Origin: Fusobacterium sp. DD2
Lineage (GTDB): Bacteria > Fusobacteriota > Fusobacteriia > Fusobacteriales > Fusobacteriaceae
Assembly (NCBI RefSeq): GCF_018205345.1
Contig: NZ_JADRHM010000015.1
Coordinates: 1-40,347 of the forward strand
Length of the DNA: 40,347 nt
Direction: 5' to 3'
In this document: piece by piece, positions 33,196 to 40,347 of the stretch
Position numbering within the stretch: the first letter of the stretch is position 1
Layout of the letters: each line of letters starts with the position of its first letter
The notes under the pieces: model-generated
Told to the model about the DNA's origin: nothing
The model's database searches: none
What the model saw: only the letters and a program-made list of their open reading frames with translations
Translations under genes and position numbers: made by a program

Positions 33196-34470
33196 CTATA
33201 TCATTTCATTACATCTTTTCATAGGACATAAGTCTCCACACATAGTGCAAACTTTTTCTTCAATTGGCATAGAAGATTTTCTATATTCTCTTGCTTTCTC
33301 TGGATCTAAACATGTTTCAAACATTCCTTCCCAGTTAAGTTCTCCTCTATATTTACTCATCTTGTTATCCCAATCTCTTGCTCCATTTAATCCTTTTGCA
33401 ATATCTGCAGCATGTCCAGCTATTCTTGATGCCATTATCCCTTCTTTCATATCTTCTAAAGTTGGAAGTCTTAAGTGTTCAGCTGGTGTTACATAACAAA
33501 GGAAATCTGCTCCTGCTGATGCAGCTATTGCTCCACCAATTGCAGCAGTAATATGATCATATCCTGGTGCAACGTCTGTTACTAAAGGTCCTAATACATA
33601 GAAAGGTGCATTATGGCATAATTTTTTCTCAAGTTGCATATTTGTAACTATCTCATGCATAGGAATGTGTCCAGGTCCTTCAATCATAACTTGTACATTT
33701 TTTTCCCAAGCTCTTTTTGTAAGTTCTCCTAATATTAATAACTCTTGAATTTGAGGACCATCTGTTGAGTCATGAATACTTCCAGGTCTTAATCCATCTC
33801 CTAAACTTAGAGTTACGTCATATTTTTGGCATATATCAAGTAATCTATCATAGTGCTCATAGAAAGGATTTTCTTTATCATTTAATACCATCCATTGGAA
33901 TAGTATTGATCCTCCTCTACTTACAACTTTAGTTAATCTTTTACTATTTTTTAATCTTTCAACACATGTTTTATTAAATCCTGCATGTATTGTTAAGAAA
34001 TCTATTCCATCTTCACAGTGTTGTTCTACTACGCTAAAAAGATCATCCACTGTCATATCTTTAATATTTTTCCCAAGTTTTGCAACTGCGTCATACATAG
34101 GAACTGTTCCTAGCATAACTGGTGAAATCTCAACTAGCTCCTGTCTGAATTTTTTTGTATCACCAAATGTACTTAAATCCATTATTGCATCTGCACCGTA
34201 TTCAATTGCTTTTTTAACTTTTACCATTTCCCCCATATAGTCACAGCTATCTTCTGATACCCCTAAGTTTACATTTACTTTTGTTTTAGTTCCTGTTCCT
34301 ATTGCTCTTGGATAAATGTTTTTATGATTTTTGTTTCCAGGAATTATAACTGAACCTTCAGCTATTCTTTTCATTAAGAGATCCTTGTCCATTTTTTCAT
34401 CCCTAGCTACAATCTCCATCTCTCTTGTAAATATCCCTTTTTTTGCTGCTTCCATTTGAGTACTATACAT
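33196..34470 (-). CDS. thiC: Phosphomethylpyrimidine synthase
   Basis: ThiC is a radical SAM enzyme that rearranges 5-aminoimidazole ribotide into the hydroxymethylpyrimidine phosphate of thiamine. The 424-residue protein has [79 protein letters not shown] and [14 protein letters not shown]. The C-terminal [13 protein letters not shown] (Cys408, 411, 415, 420) should bind the [4Fe-4S] cluster. It lacks the long N-terminal domain of E. coli ThiC (about 630 residues), as do many anaerobic forms. It is the first gene behind the TPP riboswitch. Confidence 0.97.
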   Translation of the reverse strand: MYSTQMEAAKKGIFTREMEIVARDEKMDKDLLMKRIAEGSVIIPGNKNHKNIYPRAIGTGTKTKVNVNLGVSEDSCDYMGEMVKVKKAIEYGADAIMDLSTFGDTKKFRQELVEISPVMLGTVPMYDAVAKLGKNIKDMTVDDLFSVVEQHCEDGIDFLTIHAGFNKTCVERLKNSKRLTKVVSRGGSILFQWMVLNDKENPFYEHYDRLLDICQKYDVTLSLGDGLRPGSIHDSTDGPQIQELLILGELTKRAWEKNVQVMIEGPGHIPMHEIVTNMQLEKKLCHNAPFYVLGPLVTDVAPGYDHITAAIGGAIAASAGADFLCYVTPAEHLRLPTLEDMKEGIMASRIAGHAADIAKGLNGARDWDNKMSKYRGELNWEGMFETCLDPEKAREYRKSSMPIEEKVCTMCGDLCPMKRCNEMI

Positions 34471-34498
34471 AACATCCTCCTAAAATAATTTTTTATAT

Positions 34499-34531
34499 AA
34501 AAAAATAGCTCAATACCACGTACTGAGCTAT
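34499..34531 (-). terminator. Terminator of the TPP riboswitch leader
   Basis: On the minus strand TAGCTCA (34530-34524) and TGAGCTA (34512-34506) form a 7-bp stem, extended by one A-T pair, followed by a T run at 34505-34499. It lies between the aptamer and the thiC start, so TPP binding should stop transcription here. Confidence 0.85.
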
Positions 34532-34576
34532 ATAATCCAAATTAATATAAGTTAAAATATATTAAAGTAATTATCT

Positions 34577-34662
34577 TGCTTCCCTACGCTGGTATTATCC
34601 ATATCAGGTTCTAAGGGTCAGGACCGTATCCTTCTCAGCCAATTGGCTCCCCTAGCAAACTA
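34577..34662 (-). ncRNA. TPP riboswitch (THI element)
   Basis: The minus strand shows the full aptamer: CTAGGGGAGCC, GGCTGAGAAGGAT, ACGGTCCTGACCCTT, AGAACCTGATATGGATAAT and ACCAGCGTAGGGAAGC. The key elements CTGAGA, ACCTGAT and GGATAATACCAGCGTAGGGAA are intact. It lies upstream of thiC with its own promoter and a terminator before the gene, so it controls the whole thiCSGHFE operon. Confidence 0.97.
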
Positions 34663-34677
34663 TTCTTTTCATTCGCT

Positions 34678-34706
34678 ATTATATACTTATTTTTCTATAC
34701 TGTCAA
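34678..34706 (-). promoter_or_regulatory. Promoter of the thiamine operon
   Basis: TTGACA (34706-34701) and TATAAT (34683-34678) on the minus strand are perfect consensus boxes with 17-bp spacing. They lie only five bases beyond the stop codon of the upstream oxidoreductase gene. Confidence 0.92.
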
Positions 34707-34710
34707 ATTT

Positions 34711-36978
34711 TTATTTTTCTTTTATAAATTTATCTATTTCAAAAGCCGCTTTTTTCCCTGCTTCCATAGCCAGTATCACTGTAGCAGCTCCAGTTACAGC
34801 ATCTCCACCTGCAAATATCTCTTTTCTAGTTGTTTTTCCATTGTCATCAGCTTCGATGCCATTCCATCTATTTGCATTTAATCCTTCTGTAGTTTCACAT
34901 ATAAGTGGATTTGGAGAAGTTCCAAGTGCCATTATTACTGTATCACATTCCATAATAAATTCACTTCCAGGAATTTTAGTTACAGATGCTCTTCCTCTTT
35001 CGTCAGGTTCTCCAAGTTTCATCTTTATACATTTAACCTCTTTTACCCAACCATTTTCATCACCAATTATTTCAACTGGGTTTACAAGAAAATCAAATTT
35101 AACTCCCTCTTCTTTAGCGTGGATTATCTCTTCTTTTCTTGCTGGAAGCTCACTCTCACTTCTTCTGTAAACTATTGTTGTATCAGCTCCTAATCTTTTT
35201 GCAGTTCTTGCAGCATCCATTGCTACGTTCCCTCCACCTACAACAAACACTTTTCTACCAAGTGTAATTGGAGTATCATAATCAGGTCTATTAGCTTTCA
35301 TCAGGTTTACTCTTGTTAAAAATTCATTAGCAGAAAATACTCCATTGAAGTTTTCTCCTGGAATATTCATAAATTTAGGTAGTCCTGCTCCTGTACCAAT
35401 AAATACTGCAGAAAAACCTTGTTCATCTATTAGTTCATCTACTGTTATTGTCTTTCCAATAATAGTATCTGTTTTTACAGTTACTCCCATTTCATATAAT
35501 TTATTAATCTCTCTGTCTACTATATCATCCTTTGGAAGTCTAAATTCTGGAATTCCGTAACTTAATACTCCACCTAATTTATGCAGTGCTTCATATACTG
35601 TTACTTTATATCCCATTTTTGCAAGTTCTCCTGCTGCAGTTAACCCTGCAGGTCCACTTCCAATTACAGCGATTTTTTCTTTTTTCTCTTCTTCAATTAC
35701 TACTGGAATTTCATTTTCTATTGCCCAGTCACCTACAAATCTTTCAAGTTTTCCTATAGCAACTGGTTGTCCTTTTATTCCTAACACACATTTACCTTCA
35801 CATTGTGTTTCCTGTGGGCAAACTCTTCCACAAATTGCTGGTAAAGTTGAATATTTTGATATTACATCACTTGCTTTTCTAAGATCTCCATTTTTAATCT
35901 CTTTTATAAAAGATGGTATATCTATATTTACAGGACATCCTTTAACGCATAGTGGATTTTTACAATTTAAACATCTTTCTGCTTCTTTTTGTGCCTCTTC
36001 AAAGTTATAACCATAAGAAACTTCTGAGAAGTTTTTATTTCTTACATTTGGTTCCTGCTCTCTCACAGGAATTCTTCCACTGTCATCAATTATATCATCA
36101 TGAATTGGACAGCTGTCATTATGATGTGTCTCTCCATCTTCTATTTTTAGTATATTTTTTCCTTCTTCAGTCTTATACATATTCTGTCTTCTTAAAGCTT
36201 CATCATAATCAACTTTATCTCCATCAAATTCTGGACCATCCACACATGCAAATTTAACCTTACCATCAATAGTAACTCTACAAGCTCCACACATTCCTGT
36301 TCCATCTATCATAAGTGGGTTCAAACTTACAGTATTTTTAATTCCATACTCTCTACATTTTAATGATGCAAACTTCATCATCATTATTGGTCCAATAAGC
36401 ACTGCATGATCATACTTTTTATCTCTATTATTTATAAGGTCATCTATAACATCTGTTACTCTACCCTTTTTTCCAAAAGTTCCATCATCTGTACAGATAT
36501 ATAGATTTTTAGCAACTTTACTCATCTCATCTTTAAATATAAGAGTATCTCTATTTCTTGATCCAATAATTACATCTGCATCAATTCCATGTTCTTTAAA
36601 CCATTTCACTTGTGGATATATAGGTGCTGTCCCAACTCCACCTGCAACAAAAAGGTATTTTTTCTTTTTTAATTCTTCCAGTGGTATATCTAAAAACTCA
36701 CTTGCTTGACCTAAAGGTCCAACTAAATCCTGAAGATGTTCTCCTTCTTCATATTTAGCTATTTTTTTTGTTCCTTTTCCAACTACTTGAAATACAATAA
36801 CTACGCTTCCTCTTTCAGTATTGTAATCACATATTGTCAAAGGAATTCTTTCACCCTTTTTATCAGCTTTTACTATAAGGAATTGTCCAGGTTTTGCTGA
36901 TTTGGCAAGTAGTTTTGCCTCAATTTCCATGCTACATATCAATGGAGTTAACCATTTCTTTTTTAAAATTTTAAACAT
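34711..36978 (-). CDS. Fused NfnAB-type NADH-dependent reduced ferredoxin:NADP+ oxidoreductase
   Basis: A 755-residue fusion. The N-terminal third (1-250) is a ferredoxin-NADP+ reductase-like FAD/NAD module with RIPLTICD, VAGGVGTAPI (111-120) and a [2Fe-2S] site DGTGMCGAC plus Cys245 (Asp225, Cys230, Cys233, Cys245), as in NfnA. The rest is GltD-like: [4Fe-4S] cysteines at 336, 339, 344, 348 and 383, 387, 393, 397, a first GSGPAGL dinucleotide site (440-446), and a second VVGGGNVAMDAARTAKRLG site. In Nfn the two are separate proteins that bifurcate electrons between ferredoxin, NADH and NADPH. A plain glutamate synthase small subunit or SudAB-like sulfide reductase is the alternative. The fusion is often annotated as a DHOD-B/GltD bifunctional protein. 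The start has a far ribosome-binding site (see 36987-37009). Confidence 0.85.
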   Translation of the reverse strand: MFKILKKKWLTPLICSMEIEAKLLAKSAKPGQFLIVKADKKGERIPLTICDYNTERGSVVIVFQVVGKGTKKIAKYEEGEHLQDLVGPLGQASEFLDIPLEELKKKKYLFVAGGVGTAPIYPQVKWFKEHGIDADVIIGSRNRDTLIFKDEMSKVAKNLYICTDDGTFGKKGRVTDVIDDLINNRDKKYDHAVLIGPIMMMKFASLKCREYGIKNTVSLNPLMIDGTGMCGACRVTIDGKVKFACVDGPEFDGDKVDYDEALRRQNMYKTEEGKNILKIEDGETHHNDSCPIHDDIIDDSGRIPVREQEPNVRNKNFSEVSYGYNFEEAQKEAERCLNCKNPLCVKGCPVNIDIPSFIKEIKNGDLRKASDVISKYSTLPAICGRVCPQETQCEGKCVLGIKGQPVAIGKLERFVGDWAIENEIPVVIEEEKKEKIAVIGSGPAGLTAAGELAKMGYKVTVYEALHKLGGVLSYGIPEFRLPKDDIVDREINKLYEMGVTVKTDTIIGKTITVDELIDEQGFSAVFIGTGAGLPKFMNIPGENFNGVFSANEFLTRVNLMKANRPDYDTPITLGRKVFVVGGGNVAMDAARTAKRLGADTTIVYRRSESELPARKEEIIHAKEEGVKFDFLVNPVEIIGDENGWVKEVKCIKMKLGEPDERGRASVTKIPGSEFIMECDTVIMALGTSPNPLICETTEGLNANRWNGIEADDNGKTTRKEIFAGGDAVTGAATVILAMEAGKKAAFEIDKFIKEK

Positions 36979-36986
36979 ATATTTTT

Positions 36987-37009
36987 ACTGCTAAAGCAGT
37001 TTCACCTCC
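36987..37009 (-). promoter_or_regulatory. Ribosome-binding site with hairpin before the oxidoreductase start
   Basis: On the minus strand a strong GGAGG (37009-37005) lies 26 bases before the only plausible ATG (36978). Between them ACTGC and GCAGT form a 5-bp hairpin with a 4-base loop (37000-36987). Folding would bring the two within about 12 bases. No alternative ATG, GTG or TTG lies closer in frame; the frame is stopped by TAA upstream. Confidence 0.5.
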
Positions 37010-37016
37010 AAAATTC

Positions 37017-37715
37017 TTATGACAATATTTTTTCTATTTCTAATAAAAGTTTTGCAATTTTCTCTTTTTTCTTTTTATCTAATTCATCAAATTTATTATT
37101 TATTTTTTTATATAAATCATCAAGTTGACCAATTTCAAAATCATAATTTATCTCTTCTGTATTTCTATATTCAAGATTTTGAGTTTTTCTACTTTTAATT
37201 ATATCCATAACTCTTTTATAGTCAACATCATTATTTTCCTCATCTAATATTACAAATATATCTTCTTTTTCTTTATAAAATTGCTCTATAGCTCTTACAG
37301 GCAATATTGAGATAATCTGTTTTATTCTCTCATTCTTAGTAGCTTCAAAAAGCTCATATCTTTTTCTAAGTCTCAATGCAGTGTCTTTCTTATATCCATT
37401 GAATTCTATGTATTTTACATATAATCCTTCAGGACTTCCTTTTCTCCCTAGTTCATTAAATACCTCAGTCAAATTTTTTCCTAAAAGTATCATATTTTTA
37501 CTTTGGATAGATAACATCTCAACTGATTTTTTCTCCAAAAACTCTACCAGTTCTCTATCATCTGTCAAATCACCAAATATACTGCTATCAACTTCAAAAA
37601 CATCTGTGATTGCTATACTATTTTTATTTTTAACAACAACTTCACTATTTTCTTCTTTTTTCTCTTTTTTTCTTTTTGCTAACATAGCCTGGAATCTATC
37701 TTCTACTGTACTCAT
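37017..37715 (-). CDS. DUF3102-like protein next to a ParA-type ATPase
   Basis: The 232-residue protein has a charged N-terminus (MSTVEDRFQAMLAKRKKEKK), a central helical region about residues 70-150 (KNMILLGKNLTEVFNELGRK then GSPEGLYVKYIEFNGYKKDT and ALRLRKRYELF) that resembles DUF3102, a helical domain found near ParA and phage genes, and a charged C-terminal coiled-coil-like tail. No ParB box or HTH of the classical ParB type is visible. It starts at ATG after GTAGGAGGCATAAA, ten bases after the ParA-type stop, so the pair is co-transcribed. It may be the DNA-binding or regulatory partner of the ATPase. This is inferred from position; the family match is from memory of its pattern. Confidence 0.6.
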   Translation of the reverse strand: MSTVEDRFQAMLAKRKKEKKEENSEVVVKNKNSIAITDVFEVDSSIFGDLTDDRELVEFLEKKSVEMLSIQSKNMILLGKNLTEVFNELGRKGSPEGLYVKYIEFNGYKKDTALRLRKRYELFEATKNERIKQIISILPVRAIEQFYKEKEDIFVILDEENNDVDYKRVMDIIKSRKTQNLEYRNTEEINYDFEIGQLDDLYKKINNKFDELDKKKKEKIAKLLLEIEKILS

Positions 37716-37725
37716 TTTATGCCTC

Positions 37726-38817
37726 CTACATTTCCATTATGATATCCAGCAAGCTATTTTGAGCTTCCTCTACTGTTTTTGCTCTACTCTCCCATACTGT
37801 TTTTCCTTTTTTTACAAGAGTCTCTATAATTGATGTCTCTTTTATAGGATTAGGGAATACAACATCTGTTTCCTCAATTATATTTTTCAATTTATTCATT
37901 ATATCTTTTTGTGTTACTGTACTACGATATAGGTTTATTATTATTCCTTTTATCTTGTTTATACCTGCTTCTTCAATAACATTTATAATCCCCTTCATTG
38001 TTGGTATATCACAAAAAGCAGGAATTATTATTTTATCTGAACACTTAACAAATTCTGTATCTATCTTCATTGTTGGAATACTGTCAATTAATACATAGTC
38101 ATATTCTCTTTTTAGGTGCTCTATAAAAATAGGCAATTTCTCCAAAAATCTTTGAGTAAAAAGAGAACTTTCCAATGGAATAAAATCAAGATTTTTTCTT
38201 AACTCTATCTTCTCTCCTTTTCCAGTCATTACCCAGCTTCTAAGACCTTTTTCTAAAGTAATCTCCTTTTGCTTACTCTCAGGAACTGTAAAATCTATGA
38301 TATTATTTTGAGAGTCTGAAGTAAGTATCATTACTTTTTTACCCTGCATTGCAAGTCCATGTGCCAGTTGCACAGTCAGGAAAGTTTTCCCAATTCCACC
38401 CTTGTTTACTTTTAGAGTATAAACCTTTCCTATTCTCTCTTTCCTATCAATAGTTACAACTCCTTTTCCAGTTGTTATATTTACCTCATTATTATCTTTT
38501 TCTATTTTAAGTGTATTTACAATTGAAAAAGGAATATTTAACTTTGCAACATAGTAATCTTTATCCTTATATACCTTGCTGAAATTTACAGTGGTATTTT
38601 TCACATAATTTACTACATCACCGTGAATATCCTTCTCCTCTTTTTCTTCTTCTGCAAATCCTTTTTTCAGTGTAATAACTCCATCTGCAAAAGATAAAAC
38701 AATATTGTTGTCATCTTTATCTATATCAAGTGATTTAGTAATAGTTTTATCTACTGTTAATACGGCGTTATTAAAGCTTCCATTTTTTTTGTAAAATAAT
38801 CCTATCTTCTTCTTCAT
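37726..38817 (-). CDS. ParA-type ATPase with two N-terminal AbrB-like units
   Basis: The 363-residue protein has a ParA/MinD ATPase domain from about residue 132. The deviant Walker A KGGIGKT (139-145) has the signature Lys, and YDYVLIDSIPTM is the Walker B. Ahead of it are two segments that look like AbrB/SpoVT swapped-hairpin units: VLTVDKTITKSLDIDKDDNN with IVLSFADGVITLKK (19-52), and VAKLNIPFSIVNTLKIEKDN with NEVNITTGKGVVTIDRK (90-126). They are joined by an acidic linker. I start at 38817 (ATG six bases after AAAGGAG); an upstream ATG at 38850 lies inside a terminator-like dyad. It probably forms a cassette with the DUF3102-like gene. A role in segregation or replicon control is inferred, not shown. 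Confidence 0.75.
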   Translation of the reverse strand: MKKKIGLFYKKNGSFNNAVLTVDKTITKSLDIDKDDNNIVLSFADGVITLKKGFAEEEKEEKDIHGDVVNYVKNTTVNFSKVYKDKDYYVAKLNIPFSIVNTLKIEKDNNEVNITTGKGVVTIDRKERIGKVYTLKVNKGGIGKTFLTVQLAHGLAMQGKKVMILTSDSQNNIIDFTVPESKQKEITLEKGLRSWVMTGKGEKIELRKNLDFIPLESSLFTQRFLEKLPIFIEHLKREYDYVLIDSIPTMKIDTEFVKCSDKIIIPAFCDIPTMKGIINVIEEAGINKIKGIIINLYRSTVTQKDIMNKLKNIIEETDVVFPNPIKETSIIETLVKKGKTVWESRAKTVEEAQNSLLDIIMEM

Positions 38818-38832
38818 TATGCACTCCTTTAC

Positions 38833-38863
38833 AAAAAAACTAAGTCGCATGTATGCGACTTAG
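38833..38863 (-). terminator. Dyad / terminator-like hairpin just before the ParA-type gene
   Basis: CTAAGTCGCAT (38840-38850) and ATGCGACTTAG (38853-38863) are perfect 11-base arms around GT. On the minus strand the hairpin is followed by seven T residues (38839-38833), so it looks like an intrinsic terminator. It lies between a promoter (38881-38909) and the ribosome-binding site AAAGGAG of the ParA-type gene. It may terminate cca transcription, attenuate the ParA-type operon or be its operator. Confidence 0.7.
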
Positions 38864-38880
38864 TCAAATACTGCTTCTAT

Positions 38881-38909
38881 ATTGTATCGTATTTTTGGTA
38901 TGAAGTCAA
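38881..38909 (-). promoter_or_regulatory. Promoter of the ParA-type operon
   Basis: TTGACT (38909-38904) and TACAAT (38886-38881) on the minus strand are 17 bp apart. The -35 box overlaps the cca stop codon (38906). Transcription would start near 38874, about 11 bases before the dyad. Confidence 0.65.
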
Positions 38910-40279
38910 TGATTTTTGTTCACAACCGTTGATTTATCCGTGCTTTGCACATATTTATCTAACACCTTTAATGTATAGTTTAATAACTCTTCTTTTAGAT
39001 TCAGTTCAGGATGAATGAGTATATGTTCATATAATTCATCAATTATCTTTCCAATTATAGGTCCTTTTAAATTAAATTTTTCTATAAGGTCTTTACCATT
39101 TATAGCTAGATCACTTTTTCTATAAGGAATATTATTTTGAACTATCTTAAAGTGTAAAATTTTCATCCTATCTATTGTGGTAAAATCATAAGGTGGAAAA
39201 TGTGCAATTTTATCTCCCTCTATAAGTCTGTAAAATCTATATATATCTTCACCTAGATAGTTGAGTTTCTTTTTTACAAAGAGTTCATCTACCTCTTTCC
39301 TATAAAAAAGATGTGATGCAACTAATCTATAAACTCTTTCAATGGTTTTTTTATCATATTTCAAACTTTTCATTACTTTCTTAGCAATCTCTGCAGAAAC
39401 TAATCCATGATTATAAAAATGCATATTTCCATTTTCATCTATACTCTTACTTCTTCCTTTTCCAATATCATGAAAAAAAAGTGCAAGTCTCAGTACAAAA
39501 TCCTCTTTAACAACCCCCATAGCCTTTATTGTATGCAAAGCCACATTCATTTTCCTTCCTCTTGAAATCTGATACAGATCCTTTATCTCACTCCATTGTG
39601 GAATAAAAGTTTCTATTACTCCAATGCTGCTCATTACTCTAAGAGGAGTCATGTTGGTTGCAACAATTATTTTATTAAATTCCTCTCTCACCCTTTCTAC
39701 AGAGATATTTTTAATAAACTCAAGATTATCTTTAATAGTACTTAAATCAAATTTCATATTAAGATTTTTAGTTGCTGCAAATCTAAATGCTCTTAATATC
39801 CTCAAAGGATCCTCTTTTATTCTTCTTTCTGTATCCCCAATAAAACGTATATTTCTATTTGCAATATCATATTCACTAATATCATGATAGTAGTATTTTT
39901 CTCCATCATAGGCTATTGCATTAACAGTAAAATCACGTCTTTTTAAATCTGTATATATATCTCCTGTAAAAAGTATATCCTGCTCTTTTCTATTTTCAGG
40001 AATTCCTATATCCTCTCTCATTTTAGCTATCTCATAGGTAATATTATTTATTTTAATCTGTATTACTCCAAAATGTCTTCCTATCTCAATGGGATTGTAT
40101 TCTGTAAAAATCTCCTTAAGCTGAATATAGTCAATATCAGTTACAAAATCACAATCTAGAGGTTCATATCCAAGAAGTTTATCTCTTATATATCCACCTA
40201 CTACATAGCCTTTACCTTGTGACTGTAGCAATCTTAGTATTTTTTTTATATCATCATTTAAATCAATTTTTTCAAACAT
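38906..40279 (-). CDS. cca: CCA tRNA nucleotidyltransferase with HD domain
   Basis: The 457-residue protein adds or repairs the 3' CCA end of tRNA. The N-terminal nucleotidyltransferase domain has YVVGGYIRDKLLGYEPLDCDFVTD with the catalytic aspartates (Asp42, Asp44), the RRDFTVNAIAYDGEKYY motif, and EDPLRILRAFRFAA with the expected arginines. A C-terminal HD-type region has LALFFHDIGKG. The HD domain makes it the E. coli-like or poly(A) polymerase-like group; CCA-only and A-adding split enzymes are possible. It is preceded by GGGAGAGTATT before the ATG. The remaining 68 bases to the window end hold no gene start that I can support. Confidence 0.9.
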   Translation of the reverse strand: MFEKIDLNDDIKKILRLLQSQGKGYVVGGYIRDKLLGYEPLDCDFVTDIDYIQLKEIFTEYNPIEIGRHFGVIQIKINNITYEIAKMREDIGIPENRKEQDILFTGDIYTDLKRRDFTVNAIAYDGEKYYYHDISEYDIANRNIRFIGDTERRIKEDPLRILRAFRFAATKNLNMKFDLSTIKDNLEFIKNISVERVREEFNKIIVATNMTPLRVMSSIGVIETFIPQWSEIKDLYQISRGRKMNVALHTIKAMGVVKEDFVLRLALFFHDIGKGRSKSIDENGNMHFYNHGLVSAEIAKKVMKSLKYDKKTIERVYRLVASHLFYRKEVDELFVKKKLNYLGEDIYRFYRLIEGDKIAHFPPYDFTTIDRMKILHFKIVQNNIPYRKSDLAINGKDLIEKFNLKGPIIGKIIDELYEHILIHPELNLKEELLNYTLKVLDKYVQSTDKSTVVNKNH

Positions 40280-40347
40280 AATACTCTCCCAAATTTAGCT
40301 AAATCTCCTTTATAGGATACTTCCTTTTCTAAAATTTATCAATTTAT

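Overview
The window is AT-rich, densely coded bacterial chromosome. AGA/ATA-heavy codon use, an anaerobic-type cobalamin pathway, a fused NfnAB-like oxidoreductase and fusobacterial-looking proteins suggest Fusobacteriota (Fusobacterium or Cetobacterium). The assignment is inference; there is no rRNA in the window to confirm it. About two thirds of it is four minus-strand operons. Every functional name below comes from recognising motifs by eye; no search was run.

Left part (1-12.3 kb). A broken DeoR-type HTH fragment, an unknown protein, an RsuA-type pseudouridine synthase and a tyrosine recombinase are followed by a minus-strand cluster: a TIGR01212-like radical SAM protein, an RpiR/SIS regulator, nagB and nagA (amino-sugar catabolism). 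Two ~205-bp copies of a foldback element (231-436 and 2986-3190) each fill a gap between convergent genes, and their paired arms covary. Next come a ComB-like phosphatase broken at a (TA)6 tract, a polar amino-acid ABC transporter behind an apparent attenuator with a 25-codon Arg-containing leader ORF, a small alarmone synthetase and a class I aminotransferase.

Centre (12.4-24.5 kb). One 13-gene minus-strand operon, cbiP-cbiB-cobD-cbiA-cbiC-cbiD-cbiE-cbiT-cbiL-cbiF-cbiG-cbiH-cbiJ, encodes most of the anaerobic corrin-ring pathway plus amidation and aminopropanol attachment. It is preceded by a promoter, a cobalamin riboswitch and a long terminator hairpin. Gene junctions overlap or nearly touch. 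cbiE has no ATG/GTG/TTG at its N-terminus and probably starts at CTG. A cobaltochelatase and the nucleotide-loop genes are not present here.

Right part (24.6-40.3 kb). A UvrD-like helicase that seems to lack the 2B subdomain and a two-domain ABC permease (ThiP/FbpB-like) run leftward; holA and a Bax-like glucosaminidase run rightward. The thiC-thiS-thiG-thiH-thiF-thiE operon follows, controlled by a TPP riboswitch with its own promoter and terminator. Upstream lie nfnAB (one 755-residue fusion), a DUF3102-like protein, a ParA-type ATPase with two AbrB-like units at its N-terminus, and a CCA-adding enzyme. The AbrB-ParA/DUF3102-like pair, with a GC-rich dyad against its ribosome-binding site, looks like an unconventional partition or regulatory cassette and is, with the covarying foldback element, the most novel-looking content. 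No tRNA, rRNA, CRISPR array or complete insertion sequence was seen.
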